Shown: positions 1-8,470 of the stretch, one piece after another
How the letters are laid out: each line of letters opens with the position of its first letter
How positions within the stretch are numbered: position 1 is the stretch's first letter
Assembly: GCF_016786325.1 (NCBI RefSeq)
Contig: NZ_JADWYU010000099.1
Span: 1-64,000, forward strand
Source of the DNA: Frankia nepalensis
GTDB lineage: Bacteria > Actinomycetota > Actinomycetes > Frankiales > Frankiaceae
Length of the DNA stretch: 64,000 nt
Direction: 5' to 3'
Made by a program: the position numbers and the translations under genes
The notes under the pieces: generated by a model
What the model was told of the DNA's origin: nothing
Databases searched by the model: none
The model's input: only the letters and a program-made list of their open reading frames with translations

Positions 1-57
1 GACCCGACCCGACCACCTTGATCGATAACCGGGTCAGCCGGCGCATCGAAATCCCAT

Positions 58-417
58 GTGCGGAAGACGGGTCTAGACGACCTACCGGAACTCGCCGGTC
101 GCGTCCTGGACTCGCTGTCCTCGTTCGAGGTCTGGCGAGGGATTACCGAGTACCAGCAGCGGCAACCGTTCGTGCCAGAGGACGAACGACGGCGCAAGGC
201 ACTCCTGGCGGCCGTCACCGCGTCGGCGCCCGCGCACTGGTCCGACGAGCAGCGGCTGAAGGCCGCCGCCCTGATCGACGTGGTGTGGAACCTCCCGACC
301 TTCGAACGCCTGATCGCCGGCTGGAAGCTGGACACCGGCCAGGCCAGCGACGCCGTCACCTGGGCCATCAGGCTGCTGGTCGAGGCGGTCCGCGGCCGGC
401 CGCCGGGCACCAGCTGA
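58..417 (+). pseudogene. TetR-family regulator, C-terminal fragment
   Basis: This 119-codon frame reads like the effector-binding C-terminal half of an actinobacterial TetR regulator: amphipathic helices, a late ALIDVVWNLPTFERL segment and a closing WAIRLLVEAVRG helix. The N-terminal helix-turn-helix that defines the family is missing. The frame is closed by a stop at 19-21, so the missing half is not simply upstream in frame. The GTG at 58 is only the first possible start. I read it as the remnant of a truncated regulator; an IS6-family transposase remnant lies 125 bp downstream and could be related to the truncation. The family call rests on overall resemblance of the C-terminal part, which is weakly conserved among TetR proteins, so it is moderate. 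Confidence 0.5.
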
Positions 418-542
418 CCAGCGGCCAGCCGATGGCGCGGCCCGGCCAGGTCGGAGTGGAAGGGGTTCGCGACCCGGCCACGGCCCGCCGGCGTCCCGTC
501 CGAGGTCCCCGTCGTGGCGGGCGGGACGCGACCGGCACCATG

Positions 543-737
543 TCGCCCCTCGCACTCCTGAATGACCGGGCCGTCTCGATCAACAACAGGGTGAGGCGCC
601 GCGCCCACCCGTAGACGCTGGCGTGATCGACGGTGACGCCGCGTTCGGTCAGTAGCTCCTCGACGTCCGCTAGGGCGGCGCCTAGCGCAGGTACACCTGA
701 TGGCCAGCACGATCACCTCTGGCGGGAACCGGAACCC
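543..737 (-). mobile_element. IS6-family transposase remnant
   Basis: Read on the minus strand, 737-696 gives GFRFPPEVIVLAIR and 667-543 gives DVEELLTERGVTVDH followed by ASVYGWARRLT and LLLIETARS. These match the N-terminal region of IS6/IS26-type DDE transposases, where FPPEVI is followed by DVEELLAERGI and a VYRWVQRF segment. The two blocks lie in different frames, separated by a damaged stretch at 668-695. The DDE catalytic core that should follow is absent. I see no terminal inverted repeats or target duplication. It is a dead fragment showing that a mobile element once sat between the TetR fragment and the SDR genes. Confidence 0.72.
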
Positions 738-904
738 GGCGAACCGGAGCCCAGAACGACGGAACGGACACGCCGACGATGCGCCACTCGATCACGCTCG
801 CCCGGGGCAGGTCCAGCCACGGCGCCCGACCAGCGCGGCACCGCCTTCGCGGGTCCATTCCCATCTGGAGGAGTAGGTGTTCACTTCCTGCGGTTGGTGC
901 TAGC

Positions 905-933
905 CTCCCATTTGAACACTGGTCAAATGGGAG
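905..933. promoter_or_regulatory. 29-bp palindrome over the ribosome-binding site of the first SDR
   Basis: Arms CTCCCATTTGA (905-915) and TCAAATGGGAG (923-933) are perfect inverted repeats. Inside them CA/TG also pair around C919, leaving one mismatch (916/922) across 29 bp. The right arm contains the GGGAG that begins the Shine-Dalgarno sequence of the SDR starting at 947. It can act as a DNA operator (size and symmetry fit a TetR dimer) or as an RNA hairpin that hides the ribosome-binding site. The sequence alone does not decide between these. Confidence 0.6.
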
Positions 934-946
934 AGGTTGCATCGCG

Positions 947-1807
947 ATGCGGCGACAGGAAGAGCTGGACCTGACCGGCAAGGTAGTGATCATCACGGGG
1001 GCGAGTCGGGGGGTCGGCCGGCAGGCGGCCCGGACGTTCGCCCGCCGCGGTGCAAACGTGGTCCTGGCCGCACGGACCGTCGAGCCCGACAGGAGCCTGC
1101 CCGGCACCCTGAACGAGACGCTGGCCCAGCTCGAGGATCTGGGCGGCAGCGCGATCGCGGTGCAGACCGATCTGGCCAGCAGCACGGACCTCGAGCGTCT
1201 GGTCGACGCCGCCGTCGACCGGTTCGGTGGTGTCGACGTACTCATCAACAACGCCGCCGCCACGACTGGCGACATCTGGAACAAACGTTTCCTGGAGCTG
1301 ACCCGCGAGGACTGGCTGTACCAGTTCGACGTCAACGTCCACGCTCCCTTCACGCTCATGCAACTGGTGACACCGATCATGGAAGGCCGCGGCGGCGGCA
1401 GGATCCTCAACGTCACCACCGGCAGCGGCGAGGTTTTCCGTGAGCCGGAGGAGCTCCCTCAGCTCGACAGCATCGGGGAGTTCAGCCTGGCCGTGCCCGG
1501 CTACTTCTCGAGCAAGCGGGCGCTCGACCGGCTCGGCAACGTCCTGGCTCCCGAACTCGCCCGTAAGAAAATCGCGGTCATCGGCCTGCACCCGGGCCTT
1601 GTGGCCACCGAACTCGTCGCCATCCGCGTCCGGGAGGCCGGCCTCGACGACACCGTGGCCGTGCCGATGGCTGTCCCCGCCCGCATGCTGGCCTATTTCG
1701 CCTCCTGCGCCGACCCCATGGAGTACACCGGCCGGCTGTTCTGGGCAGAACGTGAACTCAAAGAACTCGGCCTCGACCCGGACGAACAGCTCACAAAATC
1801 CGCCTGA
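947..1807 (+). CDS. SDR-family oxidoreductase
   Basis: This 286-residue short-chain dehydrogenase has the TGASRGVG cofactor loop at residues 17-24, the NNAA motif after beta-4, and a catalytic Tyr/Lys pair in YFSSK. An NAD(P)(H)-dependent alcohol/ketone oxidoreduction is expected; the substrate is unknown. I chose the ATG at 947 because GGGAGAGG lies about ten bases upstream; longer in-frame starts upstream would run through the palindrome. It is followed after 56 bp by a second SDR with its own ribosome-binding site, probably one transcription unit. The segment after the catalytic Ser region (residues about 155-185) is longer than in a minimal classical SDR. Confidence 0.85.
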   Translation: MRRQEELDLTGKVVIITGASRGVGRQAARTFARRGANVVLAARTVEPDRSLPGTLNETLAQLEDLGGSAIAVQTDLASSTDLERLVDAAVDRFGGVDVLINNAAATTGDIWNKRFLELTREDWLYQFDVNVHAPFTLMQLVTPIMEGRGGGRILNVTTGSGEVFREPEELPQLDSIGEFSLAVPGYFSSKRALDRLGNVLAPELARKKIAVIGLHPGLVATELVAIRVREAGLDDTVAVPMAVPARMLAYFASCADPMEYTGRLFWAERELKELGLDPDEQLTKSA

Positions 1808-1863
1808 ACCACAACGAAACCACCACCCGGCCAAGAACACCGCCGTCAGGCGGAGGGGAAATC

Positions 1864-2634
1864 ATGGATCTGGATAAGTATGGGCCGTGGGCACTGATCG
1901 TCGGAGGCTCGGAGGGCATTGGCGAGAGCTACGCCCGAAAGCTCGCGGCTCAGGGATTCAAGCTGGTCCTCACCGCCCGCAAGACGGGCCCCTTACAGGA
2001 CCTGGCTGATGATCTGCGCGCGGACGGCGCCGAGGTGCGCATCTTGTCCGTCGACCTGAGCCGGCCGGACGCGCTGGAGCAGACCCGGACCGTCACCGAC
2101 GACGTCGAGGTCGGCCTGCTCATCTACAACGCCGGCGCCAACAAGGTCCGCGGCGACTTTGTCGAGCTGGACCCCGCCGTGTACCGAGACGTCATCACCA
2201 TAAACGTGCTGGGCCAGGCCGAGTTCGCGCGGCACTACGGCGGCCTGATGCGTGCCCGGGGACGAGGGGGAATCATCCTTTCCGGCTCACACGCCAGCTT
2301 CATGGGCGCGCCGACCCTCGCTGCCTATTGTGGATCGAAGGCGTTCAGCCGTATCTTCAGCGAAGCGCTGTGGATCGAGTGCCAGAAGTACGGAGTTGAC
2401 GTGCTCCACGTCAGCATAGGTCTCACCGCAACCCCGGCGATGGTTCGGGCGGGCTACACCCTCGACGCCGCGCAGTCGCCCGACGACGCCGCCCAAGAAG
2501 CTCTCGACAATATCGCCAACGGCCCGTTGTGGATCGCGGGCGGACATGCCTCCCTCGAGATCGCAATCAACCGGTCCACGATTCAGGGACGCGCCGAGGC
2601 CGTCCGAGCATTCGCCACCCCGGGACGGTTCTAG
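1864..2634 (+). CDS. SDR-family oxidoreductase
   Basis: A 256-residue classical SDR. The cofactor loop is VGGSEGIG (residues 13-20), followed by YNAGA and an active-site Ser with the YCGSK Tyr/Lys pair. The unusual VGGSEGIG in place of TGASxGIG is typical of a subgroup that is sometimes annotated as estradiol 17-beta dehydrogenase 12-like or ketoreductase. GGAGGGG lies just upstream of the ATG. Cotranscription with the preceding SDR is likely from the 56-bp spacing. The gene ends 97 bp before the convergent hydrolase gene, with no strong terminator hairpin in the gap. Substrate not deducible. Confidence 0.85.
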   Translation: MDLDKYGPWALIVGGSEGIGESYARKLAAQGFKLVLTARKTGPLQDLADDLRADGAEVRILSVDLSRPDALEQTRTVTDDVEVGLLIYNAGANKVRGDFVELDPAVYRDVITINVLGQAEFARHYGGLMRARGRGGIILSGSHASFMGAPTLAAYCGSKAFSRIFSEALWIECQKYGVDVLHVSIGLTATPAMVRAGYTLDAAQSPDDAAQEALDNIANGPLWIAGGHASLEIAINRSTIQGRAEAVRAFATPGRF

Positions 2635-2731
2635 TAGGAATTTGTTAGGTAACTTGGCGACAGGTACACGATCTGCGCCGCCCGCAGGCAATGTGGCGAA
2701 CGCTCCGGTCTGCGCGGGCGACCTCGGTGGG

Positions 2732-3586
2732 TCAGGGTAGGTCCGTGGGGCCGCTCGACCCGCGCAGGAAGGCAGTGAGCTCGAGGGCGACGGCTTCGGG
2801 CTCGTCGAGCATGGAAAGGACACGCGCGCCGGGGATCTCGGCGTAGCGTGCCCTCGGCATGAGCTCGGCGAGCCGGTGGCCGTGGGCCGGTGGCATCACT
2901 TTGTTGTCGGGGGACCACAGCACGAGGACCTCGCCGGTGAAGCTGGCGAGTGCTTCGGTCTGTCTGATCAGGGTGAGCCGGTCGAAGTGGGTGCGGCAGT
3001 ACGCCCGCAGGTCGCGCAGCACGCCATCGTCGCGCAGCAGCGGCTCGGTCCAGCCGCGGATCGTCTCGTCGGGAATCGGGTCGCGCGCCATCTGTCCGAG
3101 CAGGATTGGTAGCCGGCGCAGCCAGCGGATCCGGAACTGGCGGGCGGCGAACCGTGCGCCGCCGGGGGTCCTCGCCGCGAGGGCGGCCATTTTCCCGGGC
3201 AGGCCTGGCGGGAAGTTGTCGAAGGCCTCGCAGGGCAGAACCGCCTGCCGGGCGACCCGCTGGTCCCGGCCCTGGGCGGTGAGGAAGAGTCCTCCACCCC
3301 AGTCGGCATGCACGAAGGTGACGTCGGTGAGGTCAAGGGCGTCGAGGAGGTCGGCGACCAAGGCGGTCAGGGCGGGCAGGGTCAGGTCAGCGTCGGGCCG
3401 CATGGCGCGCCGGTGCGCCCCGAGCGGAAGCACCGGCCGAAGGTAACGGAATCCGTCTGGCAGCAGCGGGAGCACCTGGTCCCAGACCGTGTGGTCCATG
3501 AGCAGGCCGTGCAGCAGAACGACGGGTGGGCCCACACCGGTCTCGTGGTACTCGATCTCGCCCGCTGGCAGGGACGCCACACGCAC
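2732..3586 (-). CDS. alpha/beta-fold hydrolase, haloalkane-dehalogenase/epoxide-hydrolase-like
   Basis: A 284-residue alpha/beta hydrolase. LLHGLLMDHTVWD carries the HG oxyanion region. The nucleophile elbow is VHADWGGG with Asp95, as in haloalkane dehalogenases and epoxide hydrolases, not the Ser of esterases. The usual catalytic His block near the C-terminus (normally GH after a short Ile-Pro strand) reads IPGARVLSMLDEPE, so His is replaced by Val. Activity as a standard dehalogenase is therefore doubtful. The GTG start follows AAAGGATC at a good distance. The gene faces the SDR pair and is transcribed alone or from beyond 3.6 kb. The 276 bp before the next gene hold no gene I recognise. 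Confidence 0.8.
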   Translation of the reverse strand: MRVASLPAGEIEYHETGVGPPVVLLHGLLMDHTVWDQVLPLLPDGFRYLRPVLPLGAHRRAMRPDADLTLPALTALVADLLDALDLTDVTFVHADWGGGLFLTAQGRDQRVARQAVLPCEAFDNFPPGLPGKMAALAARTPGGARFAARQFRIRWLRRLPILLGQMARDPIPDETIRGWTEPLLRDDGVLRDLRAYCRTHFDRLTLIRQTEALASFTGEVLVLWSPDNKVMPPAHGHRLAELMPRARYAEIPGARVLSMLDEPEAVALELTAFLRGSSGPTDLP

Positions 3587-3862
3587 GCTTGATCCTTTCG
3601 GTCGTGGCCGTAGGTGTTGGTTCGTCGGATATTGGCGGGCGCCCGGAGGTAGACGCTGGCCGCGAGGTTGAGTGCACCCTGGGAGGTGGCTGTGCTGGAT
3701 CCTCCGAGTAGGAGGGTGTTGGCGTAACGGAACGTGATCGTTCGTCGATAGCGCGGGCTCTTGAGCGGGACCACCGCTGCGTATCGAGGGTGAAGGTCGT
3801 GGATGGCAAGGTCAGCGAGCGAAATCGGCGGGAGAATCCAACCATCCCCCCAGCTGCAACTC

Positions 3863-4432
3863 TCAGTGACGCTTGGCGCTCTTGGGATCGCCTCCGTCGA
3901 TGGGTGGCGTGAGGTGCTGGCTGTGACCGCGCGCGGCGCGGCGGCGGATCCGTCCAGATAGCGCGCGCAGGAGGCGCACCTGATACGTCCAACGGCCGGT
4001 TGGCTGACTTGCCGCGGTGGCTGCCCACTCGGCCAGGTCGATGCTGTCTTCTATGAGCGCGTCGTGCAATGGCCGGTAGAACAGCGGCCAGGTGAGCCTG
4101 GCTGATCCGCGCAGTCGCATCGTGCACAGGTGCTGCAGTGTCGCGTGGCCGTCGGAGGACTCTCGCACGATGTACTCGTGGAATCCGTCGAATCCCCGAG
4201 GTGCTGTGAAGCGGAACCGGATCCACCGGCCCGGTAGGTAGGCCTCGATCCGATAGCGGATCGGCCCGTGACCGCCGACCGCGCCGACCTCCAGGGGGCG
4301 GTCAAAGCGCATGGACGGCCAGGTCTGGTGCGGCCACAGCCGGTCGGCGGGACTCGCCAAGGAGTCCAACAGGACGCCGACCTGCTCGGCGGCGGCCGGA
4401 AGCCGACGACTGTGCACGTTGAGAACGGCCAT
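3863..4432 (-). CDS. SRPBCC-family (START/polyketide-cyclase-like) protein
   Basis: 189 residues resembling the SRPBCC helix-grip fold: an N-terminal strand followed by PAAAEQVGVLLDSL (first helix), a run of beta strands including WIRFRF and the long HEYIVRESSDGHATLQHLCTMRL hairpin, and a C-terminal helix DALIEDSIDLAEWAA. Such proteins bind hydrophobic ligands; function unknown. The ATG at 4432 is chosen over an upstream one at 4450 because GGAGGG lies nine bases before it. It is divergent from the decayed TetR gene, with inverted repeats between them, so it was probably the target of that regulator. The C-terminal tail from about residue 160 is basic and probably disordered. Confidence 0.65.
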   Translation of the reverse strand: MAVLNVHSRRLPAAAEQVGVLLDSLASPADRLWPHQTWPSMRFDRPLEVGAVGGHGPIRYRIEAYLPGRWIRFRFTAPRGFDGFHEYIVRESSDGHATLQHLCTMRLRGSARLTWPLFYRPLHDALIEDSIDLAEWAATAASQPTGRWTYQVRLLRALSGRIRRRAARGHSQHLTPPIDGGDPKSAKRH

Positions 4433-4450
4433 TGGTCCACAGCCCTCCAT

Positions 4451-4490
4451 GTAGAGAGATATCTCTAATATTTTGGAGGATACTCTCTAC
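4451..4490. promoter_or_regulatory. inverted repeats in the divergent SRPBCC/TetR promoter
   Basis: GTAGAGAG (4451-4458) is repeated inverted as CTCTCTAC (4483-4490). The left copy extends into a perfect 12-bp palindrome AGAGATATCTCT (4455-4466). Two related sites facing each other between a divergent gene pair are the usual layout for TetR autoregulation. The adjacent TetR gene is broken, so control may be lost. Confidence 0.5.
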
Positions 4491-4493
4491 TAC

Positions 4494-4785
4494 GTGGGAC
4501 GACCAGTTCGTGACGATGCCGACACCTTGCTGGACGCGGCCGCCGGGCTCGTCACCGAACGCGGTCCGGCCGGAGTCACGATGTCCGCCGTCGCGCGCGG
4601 CGTCAGCACCCAGCGCTCGGTCTATCACCACTTCCCCGACCGCGCCGCGCTGCTGCCTGCGCTGTGGTTGCGGACGCTCGCGCGATCCAGAACGCCATGA
4701 CCGCCACACTGAGCGCGATCCGCCGCGGCAGACGGCGGTGGAAGCCGCGCGGCACGTAGTCGAGTGGTCGCCAGAACCCAGCTGA
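4494..4785 (+). pseudogene. TetR-family regulator, frameshifted
   Basis: The first 69 codons from the GTG at 4494 form a normal TetR DNA-binding domain: DTLLDAAAGLVTERGPAGV, then TMSAVARGVSTQRSVYHHF and PDRAALLPALWL. The frame stops at 4698-4700, giving about a third of the normal length. Recognisable TetR C-terminal sequence continues in other frames: AIQNAMTATLSAI in one and TAVEAARHVVEWS in another up to 4785. At least two frameshifts are therefore present. A protein with only the DNA-binding domain could still be made, but the effector domain is lost. GGAGG lies at 4475-4479. From 4786 to 4935 only further degenerate sequence is visible. Confidence 0.65.
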
Positions 4786-4935
4786 GGGCCGGGTCTGCTC
4801 GCGGGGTTCGACTTCGGCTGGCGGTCGCATTTACCGAACTCGCCAAACCAGCCTGATCACCATCGTCGCTCGGGCGGCGGCACGCAGCATCTCCCCAGAA
4901 CGCAAAATCGCCAATTCAGGGGCATCGAGTCTTAG

Positions 4936-6216
4936 CTAGGGTGTGATCCGCTCGCCGCACCAGAGGTGCCGGTCCTGGCTGCCCGGAGTGTCGTTCTCGA
5001 CGATCTCCGTATCGGTGCCCGCGGCGTTGACCCGAACAATCGTGTAGCAGGTGTTGATCAGCCCGAAGTCCCGGGTGAGGTCGAGGTTTCCGGCAATGAG
5101 CCCGTCGGCGTCGTAGTCCTTCACCGCTCGCAGCGACGTGATGAAGCCGGCGCGGGTCGGGCATGGGCCGGCCTCCTCTAGGCCGCGGAGGAACATGTCG
5201 GCGGCGATATAGCTCTGAACGGCGGTCTGGGCGTCGGGTGGCTGAGTCTCGGGCGCGTACGCGGACATCGCATCCAGATACTGTCGATGGCCGGTGGTCA
5301 TCTGTTTGAAGGGAACGTAGTCGAGGAAGGTTGTGACGCCGGCGAGGCTCGGTCCATAGTCCCGCAAGGACTCGCTACTGAAGCCGCCGATCGCGAGCAT
5401 GACACGCACCCTCGCCCGCGCGGGACCGAGGCGGGACAAGATCGAGGCAGAGTCCGCGGCTGACAGGGCGACAACCACCACGTCTGCTCCCGATCTCTGA
5501 ATCTGTTCGGCGACTCGCCCTGGATCGGAAATTCCGGGGGTGAAATCAATCCGCTGCGGCTCTACCAGGATCTGCTGGGAAGCGAGGCTCTCTGTGATCT
5601 GCCGGACCATGTCATTACCGATCGATGCCAGCTCGTCGTTCATGACGACGACCGCGTCGGTGCCACCCCGCGACCTCACGTACCTGCCGTATGTATCGAC
5701 CGAGGGGCCGTCCGTGATGACGTAGGAGAACGCGAACATGTTCGAGCTGGCGGCCTCCGACCAGATTCGCTCGGCAGGGAGCCCGCTGACCGGAATGCCG
5801 CGTTCGCGGAGGAAGATCTCACCGCCGGACGCCGCCGTGGTCGCTTCGATCAGCCCGAAGGCGCTGTGTTGCTCGACAAGAGTCTGCACTGCCTTCAGGT
5901 TTCCGCTGGCCGTGCCCAGGTCATCCGCCCAGTCGTACACCACCCGCCGGCCATGGATGCCACCCTCGGCGTTGGCTCGTTCGAGCCGCGCTTCAATGCC
6001 ACCACGCGCGACAGACAGCGCCGGTGCGACAGGACCGCTGTCGGGAAAGACGACACCAATCCTGATCTCATCGGTCGACACGCCCGGTGATGGTGGGCAC
6101 GACGGGAATGCCGAAGACGTGGATCCCGGTGTACATGAGGCGACGCCTAACATGACCAGTGCCGCGCCGAGCGTGGCGACCGTGCGGCTGTTTTTCGGTA
6201 GGCGACCGCTCAACAC
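4936..6216 (-). CDS. ABC-transporter substrate-binding lipoprotein (Leu/Ile/Val-binding type)
   Basis: 426 residues. A basic N-terminus is followed by a hydrophobic stretch ending in LGVASC, with Cys28 as the lipidated residue, so it is predicted to be anchored outside the membrane. The mature part follows the Peripla_BP_6 pattern: DEIRIGVVFPDSGPVAP, then GGIEARLERANAEGGIHGRRV, a mid-domain VSGLPAERIW and later GADVVVVALSAADSASIL. These proteins deliver amino acids, amides or aromatic/acyl carboxylates to LivHMGF-type importers. No permease lies next to it, so it probably works with a transporter elsewhere or with the fused importer at 22.6 kb. It may be expressed with the ligase gene upstream (6444-8129, 227-bp gap). 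Confidence 0.85.
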   Translation of the reverse strand: MLSGRLPKNSRTVATLGAALVMLGVASCTPGSTSSAFPSCPPSPGVSTDEIRIGVVFPDSGPVAPALSVARGGIEARLERANAEGGIHGRRVVYDWADDLGTASGNLKAVQTLVEQHSAFGLIEATTAASGGEIFLRERGIPVSGLPAERIWSEAASSNMFAFSYVITDGPSVDTYGRYVRSRGGTDAVVVMNDELASIGNDMVRQITESLASQQILVEPQRIDFTPGISDPGRVAEQIQRSGADVVVVALSAADSASILSRLGPARARVRVMLAIGGFSSESLRDYGPSLAGVTTFLDYVPFKQMTTGHRQYLDAMSAYAPETQPPDAQTAVQSYIAADMFLRGLEEAGPCPTRAGFITSLRAVKDYDADGLIAGNLDLTRDFGLINTCYTIVRVNAAGTDTEIVENDTPGSQDRHLWCGERITP

Positions 6217-6443
6217 GGTGCTCCTTTCTCAGGGCTGCTTCAGGCGCCACCGCCGGCGTGAATGAAGCCGTAGGATGACGGCGGTGACCGGCGAGCTACT
6301 TTCTGTTGAACTCACCCGACAACACCATGTCAGCGGATCGAAAACGTCCGGATGGCGCACGGGGACGGGAGGCCAAGTGCGGAGGTCGACAGACACGTGC
6401 CGTTGCCTAGGTAGGTGGAAACGGCGTGAAGCCCGGTTCCGAC

Positions 6444-8129
6444 TCAGTCTTCTTTCTCGCTGGCGTTGCCGTCGTCGACGAACGTACCTGCGTCGAGACC
6501 AGCCAGGACCTGCTTCATCACTTTTCCGGTCGGGTTCCGGGGAAGCGCGGTGTGTCGTATTTCTACGCGGGTGGGAACCTTGTAGGAGGCCAGAGTCGTG
6601 GCGCAGTGTGAACGCATACCGGCCGCGTCCAGGCTCGACCCCTCCCGCAACACGACGACTGCCTTCACTTCTTGGCCGAACTCGTCGTCGTCGACACCGA
6701 TGACGGCCGCTTCAATGATGTCCGGGTGCTCCTCGAGCCTGTTTTCGATCTCGAATGGATACACGTTTTCTCCGCCACGGATGATCAGGTCCCGTCGGCG
6801 GGAGGCGAGGAAGAGCACGCCGTGTTCGAGCCGTCCGTAGTCGCCGGTGCGGAGCCAACGGCCCGGCGCGAGCGCCTCGGCGTTGGCCTCGTCGTTGTTC
6901 CAGTAGCCGATCATCAGGAGCGGGCTGCGAACCCAGATGTCACCGTCATGTCCGTCGCTGACGGGATCGCCGCGGTCGTCGGCGATCCGCACCTCGACCG
7001 TTGGAAGTACGGGGCCGACGCAGTCGGGAGCTTCTGCCAGCATCGCCTCCGGCGTCCACGATATTAGTCCGCCCGACTCGGTTGATCCATAGCCCGAGGA
7101 GGATGTGCCGGCCAGATGCGGAAACCGCTCCTCGATGATTCGGACAAGCTGCGGCGTGGTCGCCGATCCGCCAATTCCGACGCTGGCGATCTGCTTTGGG
7201 TCCACCTCGCCGACGCGAGGATGCTGGAGGAGCCGGAAGATGTGCGTCACCGTGCCGCCCCAGATATTGATCCCCTCACGTACGGTGAGGTCGATGACCA
7301 TGCCGGGGTCGAAACGTCCCAGGGGCCACACGGTCGTGGCCCCGACGTGGACGGCCGTCAACGTCGCGGCCAGCCCTGATACGTGGAACAGCGGGAACAC
7401 GGCCAGCCTGGTAGCCGGGCGAGCGGGCGCGGCGCCGCCGCGAAGCGCGGATCCCCTCACCCCTAGGTATTCCTGCATCATGATGAACGCCACAAGGCTC
7501 CGATGGGACAGGCAGGCCGCCTTCGGCCGTCCGGTGGTGCCGCTGGTGAAGATCAGCGCGGCAGGATCGTCCTCGGAGACCGGGCAGTCGGGAAGGGGAG
7601 CGTCCGGCGCGTGCCGAATCATGTCGCCGAAGGTCTTGTCGACGTCGACATAGGAGCAGGGAAGGCGTGCCCCTCGTTTTTCGTCAGCGAAGACGACAGC
7701 CGGGCTTGTAAGATCCAGAGCGTTTTCGATCTCGGGCTCACTCCACCAGCCGTTCATTGCCACGAGAACCGCGCCGAGCGAGGTGGTGGCCCAGAGCACC
7801 AGAAGCCAGCCCGGCCCGTTCGCCGCGCAGATCGCGACTCGATCGCCCTGCCGTACACCATGCACATCACGCAGGAAGGCCGCGGTGGACGCAACCCGCG
7901 ACGGGAGCTCGGCGAACGTGATGCGTGACCCGTCCCCGAAGACGAAACAGTCGCGAGAGCCAAAGCACGCTGAAGAGGCTAAGATCTCGCGCAACGAGGT
8001 CGGTCGATTTCTGAACACCGGCATCCGTTCACCGAGAACCAGATCCTCGGTGACTTCGAACGGACCGCCCGGGCCGGTCAGGCGGTGGTCGGCTTGGAGT
8101 AGCGCGTTACGCGCGATATCTAGCGACAT
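6444..8129 (-). CDS. AMP-dependent acyl-CoA synthetase/ligase
   Basis: 561 residues of the ANL adenylating superfamily. It has the P-loop LIFTSGTTGRPK (residues 192-203), the A5 motif GYGSTES, the LRTGDYG hinge motif (A7) and the C-terminal NPTGKVMK with the catalytic Lys. It forms acyl-AMP and then acyl-CoA from a carboxylate; the closest general class is fatty-acid or cyclohexanecarboxylate-type CoA ligases. The start ATG has GGAGG nine bases upstream. It is transcribed toward the binding lipoprotein, so uptake and CoA activation may be linked. The acidic C-terminal tail is short and variable. Confidence 0.88.
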   Translation of the reverse strand: MSLDIARNALLQADHRLTGPGGPFEVTEDLVLGERMPVFRNRPTSLREILASSACFGSRDCFVFGDGSRITFAELPSRVASTAAFLRDVHGVRQGDRVAICAANGPGWLLVLWATTSLGAVLVAMNGWWSEPEIENALDLTSPAVVFADEKRGARLPCSYVDVDKTFGDMIRHAPDAPLPDCPVSEDDPAALIFTSGTTGRPKAACLSHRSLVAFIMMQEYLGVRGSALRGGAAPARPATRLAVFPLFHVSGLAATLTAVHVGATTVWPLGRFDPGMVIDLTVREGINIWGGTVTHIFRLLQHPRVGEVDPKQIASVGIGGSATTPQLVRIIEERFPHLAGTSSSGYGSTESGGLISWTPEAMLAEAPDCVGPVLPTVEVRIADDRGDPVSDGHDGDIWVRSPLLMIGYWNNDEANAEALAPGRWLRTGDYGRLEHGVLFLASRRRDLIIRGGENVYPFEIENRLEEHPDIIEAAVIGVDDDEFGQEVKAVVVLREGSSLDAAGMRSHCATTLASYKVPTRVEIRHTALPRNPTGKVMKQVLAGLDAGTFVDDGNASEKED

Positions 8130-8470
8130 GGACCATTCCTCCGTGGATGTGCGCTTCTGTTGTCAGTCGTGCGTGTCGGCGGTATTGTTAGATTGCGTGC
8201 CGATGAACGGACGGCCAGTCAAGGCCCGGAGTTAGCCGACTGTTCTCCCGGCATCGTGCCCAGTCTTCCTCGGATCTCTCGCGGTTCCTGGACGTGACAC
8301 GAATCAGGCCGGCAGGAGCGCGGTGTCGGCTGCGCGCGCGACTGGGGCCGTAGCGAACCGGGTTGGCCGGTTCAGAAGCTTGGTGCGGCATCGCTCTGGT
8401 ACCGGGGCAGGACGTCGTGAGGCCCAAGGAGGTCCGAGGTCCGTCGCCTGTCCGGCCGGTCGACGGGCGG
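8130..8470. other. intergenic region between the GntR gene and the ligase gene
   Basis: No gene is visible in these 341 bp. It lies upstream of the ligase gene on the minus strand and must hold its promoter. TAACAA (minus, near 8190) about 60 bp before the ATG is the only plausible -10 element I see, and no clear -35 accompanies it. I find no strong palindrome. Confidence 0.4.

Noticed and set aside
3587-3862. A minus-strand frame (LLLGGSSTATSQGALNLAAS) between the hydrolase and the SRPBCC gene
   Set aside because: It looks protein-like but has no recognisable family and no start with a ribosome-binding site; too short to report as a gene.
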